The position numbers and the translations under genes were made by a program. The notes under the pieces were generated by a model. The model did no database searches. It was not told where the DNA came from and saw only the letters and a program-made list of their open reading frames with translations. 64,000 nt of DNA from Endocalyx cinctus (lineage: Eukaryota; Ascomycota; Sordariomycetes; Amphisphaeriales; Apiosporaceae), in NCBI GenBank assembly GCA_001600455.1, contig BCKC01000006.1, positions 1,612,001-1,676,000 on the forward strand, given 5' to 3'. Positions 1 through 10,144 of the stretch are shown here, piece by piece; the first letter of the stretch is position 1; every line of letters starts with the position of its first letter.

Positions 1-218
1 GGTATCTCGAGGAAGAAACTATGAACCAACGCCACCCCTTGAATGGAAAAGTAAGACATGCAAGCTCGAAATCATGCCTCTTGTCCCAGTTATGTAATTT
101 TTAAGCCTGTAACACCGGTCCGAAATGCAGTAAAAGTTAACACAATAACGCCTGGTCATCTCGACCAACTCATTCTCGCTTTATGTCGGGATACTCCCGA
201 ATCCATTCGCGAGATACT

Positions 219-578
219 TTACGATAATTCTGTAAGGAGCGTCTGCCACATCTCGGCTTCGAGGCTCAGAGCTTCTGAAGAGCCCTTTTCCTTGGCCGTT
301 TTAGAGTTACTGCCGCCGGCCAGTAGGATATTCTCTATGTCTTCGATCTTAAGGCTACCCAGCCCCTCCAATACACGCTCTGCCTTGTCTTTTGCATCTC
401 GGATAGCGTTCGTCTCGGCACGCGTGCGATCGAGTTGGGTCTGCATCATAGAGATGAGTGACTCGCGGGCTTGGTGAGGACGATACTCATTGATCAGGTG
501 ATGGAAGTTGATTAGAAGATCACGGATGTCGTTGATTTTCTCTTCGCCCTGGTCGTAATTTTCGCGTTAGCAGTCGAA

Positions 579-629
<51 letters not shown>

Positions 630-1101
630 AATGAACTCTATACATGGTAGATTAATCGATAAGGATAAGACGTACAGCTTCGGGTTTCGTCGCCAGTACA
701 CCGGTCAACTCCAGAAAATTGAGTATCAGTGACTTAGCCAGCCGTTTTAATATAGTGGCCCGATCGAAGTGCTTCCCATCCTGATCTCTCTCTTCGGGAT
801 TAGGGAATAGACGTCTGATCCCCATATCTTCCAGCTTCGGGAGCTCATCTTCCAGTCTATACCTGTCGCCGAACACGCGCCATTCTCCGTTTTCGGGTTC
901 GGGCGGGGGCTGTAGCTTACGCAGTTCTCGGGGTAGGTCTGGGATACGGATGGTTTTTGTCGAAGGATCAGAAATACCTTCTTTCTCCGCGAATTCTTCC
1001 TTCGACTGTCGGATTCGGGACACGTTCTCGGGTGTGAAATCTTTCCAGAAGGGTGGCGGCAGTGGCCAGGTGGAAGATACTTGTTGTTGTTCCTCTTCCA
1101 T
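219..1101 (-). CDS. med7: Mediator complex subunit 7 (Med7)
   Basis: Two exons, 1101..676 and 548..219, encode about 251 residues, the normal Med7 size. Med7 is a middle-module subunit of Mediator, which links transcription factors to RNA polymerase II in the nucleus. Seen: a proline-rich start ([14 protein letters not shown] near residues 14-27), the [14 protein letters not shown] stretch, and after the intron the hallmark [27 protein letters not shown], followed by a long helix (residues about 175-215) of the kind that pairs with Med21. The junction keeps frame: GCT, donor GTACGT, branch CTAAC, acceptor ACCAG, then GGC. The intron (549-675) holds a long (CT)n run on the coding strand. The gene is divergent from the zinc-finger gene at 1853. 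Family assignment is firm; only the exact start could move. Confidence 0.9.
585..628. repeat. (AG)n microsatellite in the med7 intron
   Basis: About 22 uninterrupted AG units on the + strand, which is (CT)n on the med7 coding strand. It lies between the donor and the CTAAC branch point. Confidence 0.97.
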
Positions 1102-1852
1102 TTCTCTGTTTTCCTTTCTCTTTTCTTCTTCTTTCTTTGGTAATTATTGGATTAAATATCGGATGAACCCTAAAATCTTAAAACTACGATAATGTATTTT
1201 TAGAGTATAGGGATTCTATGCGCGAGTGAAGTGAACAGCAATAAACGACAATTGGGAATACTTGGTTGATACGTAAAAAGGCTTGGGAATCTTTGTACTA
1301 TTCTGTGTTTGTAGCTACCTGCTTACAAGTAAGTACTTACTTACCTAAGTACCGAGAAAGCTCTATCAATGGACGCGGGGCAGCTCCCAAATCGCAGATC
1401 TACAGTACTACGCTAGCTAACTACGGTACTGTAATTAAGTTTATAATAGTGTAACTGTGGTACCTACAATACCTAGAAAGTACCTAAAAGATACCTAGAA
1501 AATACCATCAGCTGCTAGCTTTAGTTAGCCTTAAAGTTACCTAGCTTTTAGGCTAGTGTACCTAATATTTACATAATTTGTAGCGAACGAAAGCTAAATC
1601 TTTTTATTACTTCATGTTGAGTCCTTGACCGCTTCATTATTGGTATTTTGACATTACTGCCGAACTTTATTAAACAAATTTAAACCGTGACCCCTGAACT
1701 ACAAACTGAATAAGATCACTCTTCTACAAACCAATTGATCTAGCTGAATCCTTCACGCTTTCTCCAGGTTTATACGGTCTAATACATTCAGCTTTACATC
1801 ATCTAATATCAATATATACCACGCTGTGACCCCTCTACGAAACTTCGAAATC
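1102..1852. other. Divergent intergenic region, med7 / ZNF830-like gene
   Basis: A 751-bp spacer between two divergent start codons, so it must hold both promoters. It is AT-rich and contains clusters of TACCTA/TAGGTA-type words around 1326-1352 and 1457-1505. I see no gene and no convincing TATA box. Confidence 0.7.
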
Positions 1853-3049
1853 ATGGCAGACGCTCGTGCCCTCTTGAGGGCTCACCGCATAGAAAACCGC
1901 ATCAAACACCCCCATGCCGCCTATTCGGATGCTGGCAAGCTTCTCTGCAAGCTCTGTCATGAAGCTATCAAGTCGGAATCTCTATGGGATGGACATATTC
2001 GAAGCCAAGGCCACCGCACCAAATTACAAAACCTACAAGTAACCGAGCAGGCCCCGGCAACAGCAGCGACAACAATACCGGGCAGCGAAAGCAACGATAA
2101 CAACAAGAATAAGCGGAAACACGACGTCGTAGACGAGTCTATGTCGGACGTGGACGACTCTGCGGAAGGCGGTGAGGATCCGACAAGAAAAAGGCGGAGA
2201 AATACCAACGGGGACAGAGAAAAAGACAAGACAGGGCATACCGAGACAACACCGCTACTACATCGTCGAACGTCTGGAACTCCAATTCAAGGCGTCGAGA
2301 TTGCAATACCGTCTCGGCCCGCCACACCCGGTGCCGGCGGATCTAACTCGTCCACGTCGACGCCGCGTATCACCCCGATCGGCCGCTCGCCGTTGATCGG
2401 ACTAGACAACGCGACTGCCTCGAATGGTTCGGCTCAAGCCCTGTCCATATCGACCGAGTCTCTCGCCGTCCCCGGAACCACTTCTACCTCCTCTGCTACA
2501 AAGATACCCGGCGGCTCTGCCGCTACTAACGCTGTTACCGCTACCACCACCGCAGCGGTAGCGGAGAAGCAATCGCAACCTCGAGTCAACGAGGACGAAT
2601 GGGCGGCTTTTGAAGCCGAAATGGCCGCCGAAACCGCCGTCAACGCGACGAACAGCGGCACCTACGCGGCGGACGCGACCATATCGGCGCCGGCCATGAC
2701 GGCGGACCAGGTGGCGGCGCGGTCCCAGGAGGAAGAAAACGAGCGGAAAAAGGCGCTGCTGGACTCGGAGATCGCGGACGAGCGGGAGGACGCGAGACGC
2801 GCGCTCGAGGAGGAGTTCGAGGAGATGGAGGAGCTGGAAGGCAGGGTCCGGAAGCTCAAGGAGAGGCGGGAGCAGCTGAGGAAAGGCAGCGTGGCGAACC
2901 TGAAGGCTCCCGCCGATGCGCCGTCGTCGTTGGCGAAGGGTGCGATGGGTGTTGGAAAGGAAAATACGCCCGTTCCGGAAGAGGATGAAGAGGACGACGG
3001 CGATGAGGAGGATATCGACGATTGGGACGGTTTTAGATTCCACGCTTGA
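1853..3049 (+). CDS. ZNF830/CCDC16-like zinc-finger coiled-coil protein
   Basis: A single exon of 398 residues. I start it at the ATG at 1853 (MADARALLRAHR) because the upstream in-frame extension has only a GTG. Seen: a U1-type C2H2 finger with C32, C35, H48 and H54 (C-x2-C-x12-H-x5-H), a low-complexity Ser/Thr/Ala-rich middle, a charged coiled coil about residues 290-345, and an acidic tail ending DDWDGFRFHA. That order (N-terminal finger, C-terminal coiled coil, terminal DDWD motif) is the signature of ZNF830/CCDC16-type proteins. Relatives are nuclear and linked to pre-mRNA splicing complexes and genome maintenance; that role is inferred here. The 3' half is much more GC-rich than the 5' half. 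The gene shares a 751-bp promoter region with med7. Confidence 0.8.
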   Translation: MADARALLRAHRIENRIKHPHAAYSDAGKLLCKLCHEAIKSESLWDGHIRSQGHRTKLQNLQVTEQAPATAATTIPGSESNDNNKNKRKHDVVDESMSDVDDSAEGGEDPTRKRRRNTNGDREKDKTGHTETTPLLHRRTSGTPIQGVEIAIPSRPATPGAGGSNSSTSTPRITPIGRSPLIGLDNATASNGSAQALSISTESLAVPGTTSTSSATKIPGGSAATNAVTATTTAAVAEKQSQPRVNEDEWAAFEAEMAAETAVNATNSGTYAADATISAPAMTADQVAARSQEEENERKKALLDSEIADEREDARRALEEEFEEMEELEGRVRKLKERREQLRKGSVANLKAPADAPSSLAKGAMGVGKENTPVPEEDEEDDGDEEDIDDWDGFRFHA

Positions 3050-3387
3050 AGGGAGGTGGTCTCGGCCATTCCTACTGCTATTTCGGTTCCCTCGCTCGTC
3101 GCCGCGTCTCATCGGTCGAGCCCACGAAGCCAGTATATGGTGCTCGACTAGAGATTTATTTTATCTTCATCTGACGCTTAGGACCTAGCGTACTCTTGAT
3201 ATCTACAATAATCGGAGATGGGTCAAGGGAATCAAAATCATAGGCCAGCAAACCCTCAATATCGTACCGCGGTGCCCACCTTTCTGAGACATTCAACGGG
3301 ATACGCAGCTGTAGACAGGGAACGTCTTTGGCACATTCAACGCTCGCATATGTATATTATTCCAGGCTTTTACGACCTGTCTTGTAC

Positions 3388-3432
3388 ACTACATTATACT
3401 ACATTGCATTACATTACATTGCATTGCATTCA
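3388..3432. repeat. Pentanucleotide ACATT/GCATT tandem repeat
   Basis: Roughly nine 5-bp units of the form (A/G)CATT with ATACT variants, read directly from the sequence. Confidence 0.85.
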
Positions 3433-4419
3433 TGTGTGGAGTTCCTCTTATCCACACAAATGGCGGAGAAAATAATCTGAAGCAAGGCATTGAGGGAGGG
3501 GAAAAAAAAGAGAGAAATAATAAAATTTAATTTGTATAACAATGGTTGGGTTTACATGGACATGTGTGCATAGAGAGTTTTAGTGAATGTTACTTTAAAA
3601 CGAACAGACCCCTTTTCCTATATATGCTATATGAGTTTCAAGGGCCCATTAGTATATTAATGTATTATTGAGGATCCTAGAAGAAGGAAGATACTCCTAG
3701 AGAATCTTAGTTGCGTGGAGATATGAAGTTGCCTGATATTTCAACAGGTATATAAACTCCTCTACTTTCTGGCACTTGAGGAGGAAATCAACATAAGATT
3801 ATTCCAAACCAGCTTAGAGTACGTAGAGATAGTACTTAGAGCTAAAAAGGAATAACACATTATTTATCAAAGCTAATACCACATTATTTGGGTACATACT
3901 ATATTGGGTGACAAGACAGAAATTTGCTTTCAATGCATGTATTCGGCCGGATGGTTCTCCCCTTTTTCCTGAGAGGTCTTCATACAATAATCCTAAGTCT
4001 CGAGTAGAGCTTAGCAGCGATGCGCTTCTAATACGACATCATCTCAAATGAAATGTAAGAACAATATATCTATCTACGTCTGTTGGGCCACCCCCAACCC
4101 AACGGAGACCATCCGTGACGTATGTTAGGTGAAATGTTCCAATGACTGAATTTTGACTGTAACGCATGTCTTTTTAGGTGGCAAATTATGACAGAAAAGT
4201 TCCAGTAAGGTATTTTTCTATTAGTCAAATGATGTGTCCTCGTTGTATAGATATGATATGTCATATCCCGCCGGCGCAGCCTATCTATCTCCTCAAATGG
4301 TAACTTTATACAGAGAAGAATCAATAGATAGAATACATATCGTATCTCTAGAAGAGAGACAAAGGCAAGAGGGGGAATGTTGATCATACATAAACAATTC
4401 CTACTAAACATGAAACATG

Positions 4420-4449
4420 AAGCATAAAGCATAAAGCATAAAGCATAAG
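4420..4449. repeat. AAGCATA heptanucleotide tandem repeat
   Basis: Four consecutive copies of a 7-bp AAGCATA unit, with a degenerate ACATGAA copy just upstream. Confidence 0.9.
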
Positions 4450-4813
4450 AAAAGAGAATATAGTGCAATATCCCAACCATATTATCGCATATCGTGATTC
4501 AAAACCAATCGTGAAATCAAATGAAGTCCATCCTGTGAACGTGCATTATATGCAAACCCACCAACTCCCTGACTAACTCCTGTTGAAAAGGCTTTATTTC
4601 TTGCCGAGAGTAACAAAAACAGAAACGAAAAGTAGAAAGAAAAGTTACCAGAGTATATGGGAGTTGAACAATCCCGCCTCGCTAGAACGGGCAGTGATTT
4701 CAACTAAGCAGATCATTCATGCTCAAGAGCGAGGCATAGACTTGAGCCTGCTTGAGCAATGTTGACCGGAGGCTCGGAAAGATGATGGGTCCACTTCACT
4801 CGGTTAGATAAGT

Positions 4814-6275
4814 TCAAGCGACGGTATCTCCCTTCCCGATCATCTCCCAAAATCGTCTCAGTCTCCAGACCCTACCTACACCTCTTGATTCGTCGAACTT
4901 TCGTACCCCTTCCCCCCTTTCCCTTACCTCACCTCTCCATACGCGTTCGACGAACTTTCTCAGGTCATCTTTCAGCTTCTCTCGCTCAACAGCACGCTTC
5001 TTCGCCACAAGTCCTGGAGCAACCGAAGAATAAACACACTAAATATCACGTCAGTTAGTAATTTGTCTATTGCAGTAGAAAGGAGAAGGTGCGCCGGTAA
5101 CGCAGTGTTCGACTCACTTCTCGAGGGAGAACACCTCTCTCGGCCAACGTCTCGGCAGAGGGTCTTTGGGGGAGACGGCGTGAGAGGCGAATGGCTACTA
5201 GGTTCCGAGCGAGCCTCCTAGATATCTGAGTCGTATGAGTGAGAAAGATATGTCTCGCTATCAGCTCAGCCAACGTAGGGCGAAACGTTGAAGTTAGGAA
5301 AGGCGACAGAACTCCGCGGACACGACGAAGACGTTCTGCATGTAGAATAGGATGTAGAGATAGGCTCCGGAAGTGATGGTTTATCTGATCATTTCTTAGT
5401 CAGTTTGTCTTTATTAGAGTCTCTCAGAGGTCGATTTTCATCATAACACGTTTTCAAGACGCTAAGTACAATGTGAATGAAAGCGCCCAGTTTTGGCGCG
5501 ATCGTTAATGAGAGAGGATGAAAATGAGAAATGTAGAGAAAATGGAGATAAGAAAAGCTCCCGGTCGGTAGAGGGAGCGAAGGGAACGAAAGGAGCGAAA
5601 GGCAAGAGACCCTGAAAATTTTGAACAGTATTGATCATAGCCAAGAAAAAAGTTTATGCGTGAATTAAATATCACCACCAACAAGAAGAAATATCAACAT
5701 ACCCTCGAAGTAGCCAGTACATCACTCACGTCTAGGAAGGAGAGAATGTGCATCAATATTTCGTTTGGCATACGATCCAAGTTCGATATGTCCCACCCCC
5801 AACGCGACAGTGATGATACCGTCGATGCTATATTCCAACATGGCTCTTCCCTGTTTGGGCCTTCGACAGTGAGCGCCTGGTATGAGAAAGATGAAAACGG
5901 TGTGGCCGTTCGCGATTTGACATCAATTGGTGGTGACCGGCAGGGTGTAACAGTTACGGGTTCTTCTCCCGCATCTGCCGGTACATCTTGATCGATGTTC
6001 ATACTGGCTGCAGCCTCGCCCATAAGGTTCGGAGCTTTATTTACCGGGATATGGGTTGATGAAGGAAGCGTTAACGGTTGGGCATCAACATGGGTGGTGG
6101 TGGTGGTGGTGGCGGCGGCGGCCGTTCCCCAGGCCTGTCCGCCTTGTTGTCTGCCTTCATGGAGGGTGACATTGCCACTTTCGGCAGAAAAAAAAGAGGA
6201 ATCCGAAGAGGTAAGAGATGAGGTGACCAAGGTCAGTTCCTGGGTCCGCGAGATGATATGCTGCGGTGAGTCCAT
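4814..6275 (-). CDS. F-box protein with two RPEL-like motifs
   Basis: Three exons, 6275..5703, 5384..5118 and 5038..4814, give 354 residues with every junction in phase 0. Residues 1-165 are Ser/Thr-rich and look disordered. The F-box starts LDRMPNEILMHILSFLD at 166 and continues across intron 1 as SR|INHHFRSLSLHPILH, which is why I join these exons. F-box proteins bind Skp1 and recruit substrates to SCF ubiquitin ligases. Next come two motifs built like RPEL repeats, R226-P227..E231-L232..I237-x-L239 and R265-P266..L271..V276-L277, then a basic helix (AKKRAVEREKLKDDLRKF) and a tail of unknown role. Intron 1 is 318 nt, long for this locus, and ends ATCAG. Intron 2 (79 nt) has an ATTACTAAC branch point. 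The start codon is the least certain part. No substrate can be named. Confidence 0.75.
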
Positions 6276-7510
6276 TTCTGGAGGTGATAGGCGCGCCTGT
6301 GTTTCTTCCCTGTTACCGAAATAGTTTATAATACGATGCGTATATGCACGTATTCAAGCTGATATAGGGTGAAATAACGGGTTTCCAACCGATCCGAATT
6401 GCGGGAATTGTGTTATTGCCGGCAGCCTTAACATACGTGTCCTTGATTGTGATGAAAATGCTCGTCACCGTGATCTTTTTCGGTGAGATGATGAGTTGTG
6501 CGTGTGCTGTATGTGAAATGAACCAATTTGTGATAGTGCTGACAATAGTGACAACGCTTGAAGAAAATGTTGAGCTTTCATATAAGGTCAAATACTATCC
6601 ATCCGCGATCCCCGACTGGTCAAAGGCTTTAAATCAGGTCAGGGTACTTGGTGAGATAATGTAAAAGCAGGGGAAATCAAATCGGGTTTATTAACTTGAG
6701 GTTGTACGTAGTAAACACATCGTTATCTTGTTTGTTTGGCTCACGGGCATTCAACCACTCGGATGACAGTGACGCAACGACAAGGCAGGCTCTAGGCTGC
6801 AGGCTAGCTTCACCTCAGCGTCTTATGTAGGTCGGATAAGATTGAAAGCAAGATACATAGGAACAAGTCAAAGTAGGATGTGGGCGATCTGCTATCGTGC
6901 GGCACAATTAAGAGTAACGAAGCATCAAAAACAACAAAAATCACTTTTCTGGTGAAGTCAAGGAAGATAGGTCTGGTGATTGATTTTTTGTTGAAATGTT
7001 TGTCATTTCTAATTCAACAAGAAACGGATAAAACACGGTCACTGTTTAGGATCGCAGAGAAATCAAAAACGCCAATACTGATACTGTGGGAAGGTAAATG
7101 AAAGACGTGACAATAACAGCTGGATATGATGAATGATGAACCTAGGACTGTTTCGTGAGACACGAGTTGCGTCACGAGAAGTCGGGGAAACAAGGATCAG
7201 GTGATAAAATAGAAGCTTAAAACGGGTATATGCATCTATTATAAACTAGAACTTAGAGGTGTCGCACTGTACTTCACCGGTGGTGATGGACCTGTTCAGC
7301 GGGAAAATTAATCACAATAGTACAGTATAAAAAGAGAGGACTAGTGACAATAGATACTTGCGCAAAAGCAGTATAGGCATATATAAGTAACTATTAAACC
7401 CCCAACCTCCAGCCAGCCAACCAGCCCAGCCAGCCTCAAGTTAATCCCAAGATTATTGTTATTATTATCTTCCAACCTACTATCGTACGTAGTCTGTCTG
7501 GTAGTTGCAT

Positions 7511-7526
7511 ACCTACTTAAGTAGGT
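7511..7526. repeat. Perfect 16-bp palindrome
   Basis: ACCTACTTAAGTAGGT is its own reverse complement. It belongs to the TACCTA/TAGGTA word family found elsewhere in the window. Confidence 0.9.
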
Positions 7527-10091
7527 AGTTAGAATACTAAATCGTATTCTAAGCCACTTAATAAACGGCGTCGTTTGAACTAGTTGTTTGTCATTGGTGA
7601 ATCGCTCATTTACTATTCTTATTATTTTTTATAGACGTAGTTATTTACTAAGTACCTAAGCGTCTACCAAATAAGTTGATCCTGTTTCACCGGTTTGTTC
7701 TAGGTCACTGACAATAGCAATTCGAAATAGCCATACCTAACTACTAGAGAAGTTCTCTTGCCGATCATTTATCCGCGTTTGCCTAGGCAAGTAGTATATC
7801 TAGCAGATTGCGACCCGAGATGTGGCCCTGACTGTTGTGCATCATGTATACTTTTGCATATAGGGTTAAAAGTGAGCAACAGGAGTTCGAACTGGCGCGT
7901 GCAGGGGTAGATCATCGTTGACGTGCAGTTCCACCTTATCCGGGCTGCTTCTCGGTTATTAAATGAGGCAGTTTTATACCAAGTTGGAAGTACATAGTAA
8001 GAATCCCCTTGACAGGTGGTTGGGCAGTGGGGTCTTGGTCGGAGCTGATGAGACCGGCTTCCCAAACTTTTAGCCCCCGCCGAGCGCTGACGGCGGATCG
8101 GGGGAAAAAATTAAATCAAAATAAAAGTGGTAGGACAAAAAGAATTTCGACGTGGAAGGGAAGAAAAAAATTATATTGATGCGCTGTCAATGATCCTAGT
8201 CATGGTTCAATGCACGGCGACACCAAGATGAAGTGACCCGAGTCGTACAGAAATGTTTACTTGGACTCCGGTCAATCTAGCATTATCTATTCGACGGGTC
8301 CCATGTAAAAAGAGAAAGGATTTCTCAGAAACCTCCAAAAATGCGCCAAGTAAGTTTGATATATGTACTGACGAATCTCATGGCTTTCGTTTATCCGTAT
8401 TTTTATTGTCACGGGATCGTTGCTTACCGAGGTATTCTATCCTACTATCTGGTCAAAATACAAGGTCCGTCGTCAGCTAGGTATCACCAGGAGAATTTAC
8501 ACTCAGGATGCGTCGGAAGTATGTAACCCCAGAAGTTATAACTCAGAGTTATTATGACCCCTTTACAACACAATACCGAAAATGGACCAATTGGATACTT
8601 TCCTTCTCTAGTTCATTCAATCCCTCGTTTTGGCAGTTGACAGACAGTCAGGGCTTAAAGACCCATAGAAAATGTCCAATGAATATATCGACGCCCTGTC
8701 GGTTCTGTCACTTTGAGATATTTCGGTTCAGGACAACACGTTGCTGCATGTGCCTGGCAGGATGGGAACGTGGGTGCTGTAGGTTGCCTGTATGTCAGAA
8801 GTATATATATATAAACATATGTATGTACATGATACTTCTGCTTGAATGATTTCTTTGGGTAAGTCAATGTGGTGGGTATGCGTCATTATAGGGCTTCCAC
8901 CGTGAATGAATGACGGTGGTGGTCGCGGAAGACGGCCACCGCCAGAACACCACCATCCCAGCTACAGGCCTATTCCTCCGGCCGTAAAAAATCGACGCCC
9001 GATGAATTCATTGCCTACTTCGACTTAGTGTAATGATTAGGCTCCTAAATAACGTTACGCGTACTGAGATGGTAGGTGGTGATCGTGGTGCGATTTACCA
9101 GATTTCTCGGAAGCAGAGCTATGTTTGACGTACAGGGGGCGCATGATCAACTTGTCTACGAATGTTTTGTCTTAACTATCCTGCCTGGATACCCGGTTCT
9201 TTATTGGTATTATTTTATCCCGCCGAAGCGAGTAAAGTGTAAGATTGCCCAAGTGTAACGATACAGCGCAGATGAATATGGGACGAGGATCTTTGAAGAG
9301 GGCAGATCAGTCTGCAGCTTCGTATGTCGACAACTGCATCCTATGCACGCGCGCGCGCTTACGCACCTGCCGCGGGTACTTTTATCTGGCAGTCTGAACG
9401 TTACAATTCATTACCATCATCGCACGGAATCGAGATCCTATAATGCTCGGGTACACCAACCAAAGAGATATTGCTTCAAGCTTCTTCAACTCAACCAGTC
9501 AGAATCCAAGTTATTTATCGAGAGCCTGAGCTCCCAGTCTAGTGAATGGACGGTGAGCGAGAGTGAGTCATAGACGGTAAGAAAGAGGGGGGGTAGGGAC
9601 AGGTAGGATGACCTATAAAGTCGAGAGTGAGGCGGTCGCAGAATTGATGATGATGTCGTTGGGGTTCCACCATTTAGATAGGCGAACTAATGTTCCACTA
9701 CAGAGAAGAGTAGAAGGTCTCTTCGAGTGCTAACTGTAGTGCGAGCAAAAATAGGGCACATTATCGACACATGAGTTGTGATATTTAGTAGGTAATTTTA
9801 TGTATGGCTTTCTGTTGGATGATGGAATTCCACTTCCCTAGGCTGCCTCATCTTTATAATAAGATAATATTGTGTGGCCGCTTTGTATGGTCTCTCGGAT
9901 GGGTCAAATGCACATCCCGCTGCATCGATATTCTGATACAAGCTCCCAGCCAATGATTTGTCAAGAGATCGGTATGTGAGGCTTATACCAAAATAAATTT
10001 TATGTGTATGACGATTCATGCCAAACCCTTTGGTTTGTGACGGTCTAGGAACTGGTAAAGGGGAGGTGTGCGTGCGTACGTATGTGTGTGT

Positions 10092-10144
10092 GGGGGGGAG
10101 GGGGGGGTATTTTTTTGGGGTGGCTTTGCGCGCCCCCCTCCCCC
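10092..10144. repeat. G-tract / C-tract inverted repeat
   Basis: G7-A-G8 at 10092-10107 faces C6-T-C5 at 10133-10144. The 12-bp arms GGGGGAGGGGGG and CCCCCCTCCCCC are exact reverse complements, separated by 27 bases that contain a T7 run and another G4. The G-rich arm could also form a quadruplex. Confidence 0.85.

Larger units (their letters stand above)
3050..4813. other. Convergent intergenic region
   Basis: AT-rich spacer between the 3' ends of the ZNF830-like and F-box genes. It contains two short tandem repeats (listed separately). Several small open frames on the minus strand arise from these repeats, and no domain is recognisable. Confidence 0.65.

Noticed and set aside
58..477. 139-codon plus-strand open frame
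   Set aside because: It is the antisense shadow of the med7 second exon, whose motifs are unambiguous.
4070..4480. 136-codon minus-strand open frame rich in Phe, Met, Cys
   Set aside because: Its start lies in the AAGCATA tandem repeat, composition is AT-driven and no motif or splice partner is seen.
7870..7900. Possible tRNA box B around GAGTTCGAACTGG
   Set aside because: No matching box A, acceptor stem or anticodon arm at the right spacing on either strand.
8253..8849. Overlapping plus-strand open frames of 60-113 codons
   Set aside because: No recognisable motif, AT-rich, and no consistent set of splice sites joins them.
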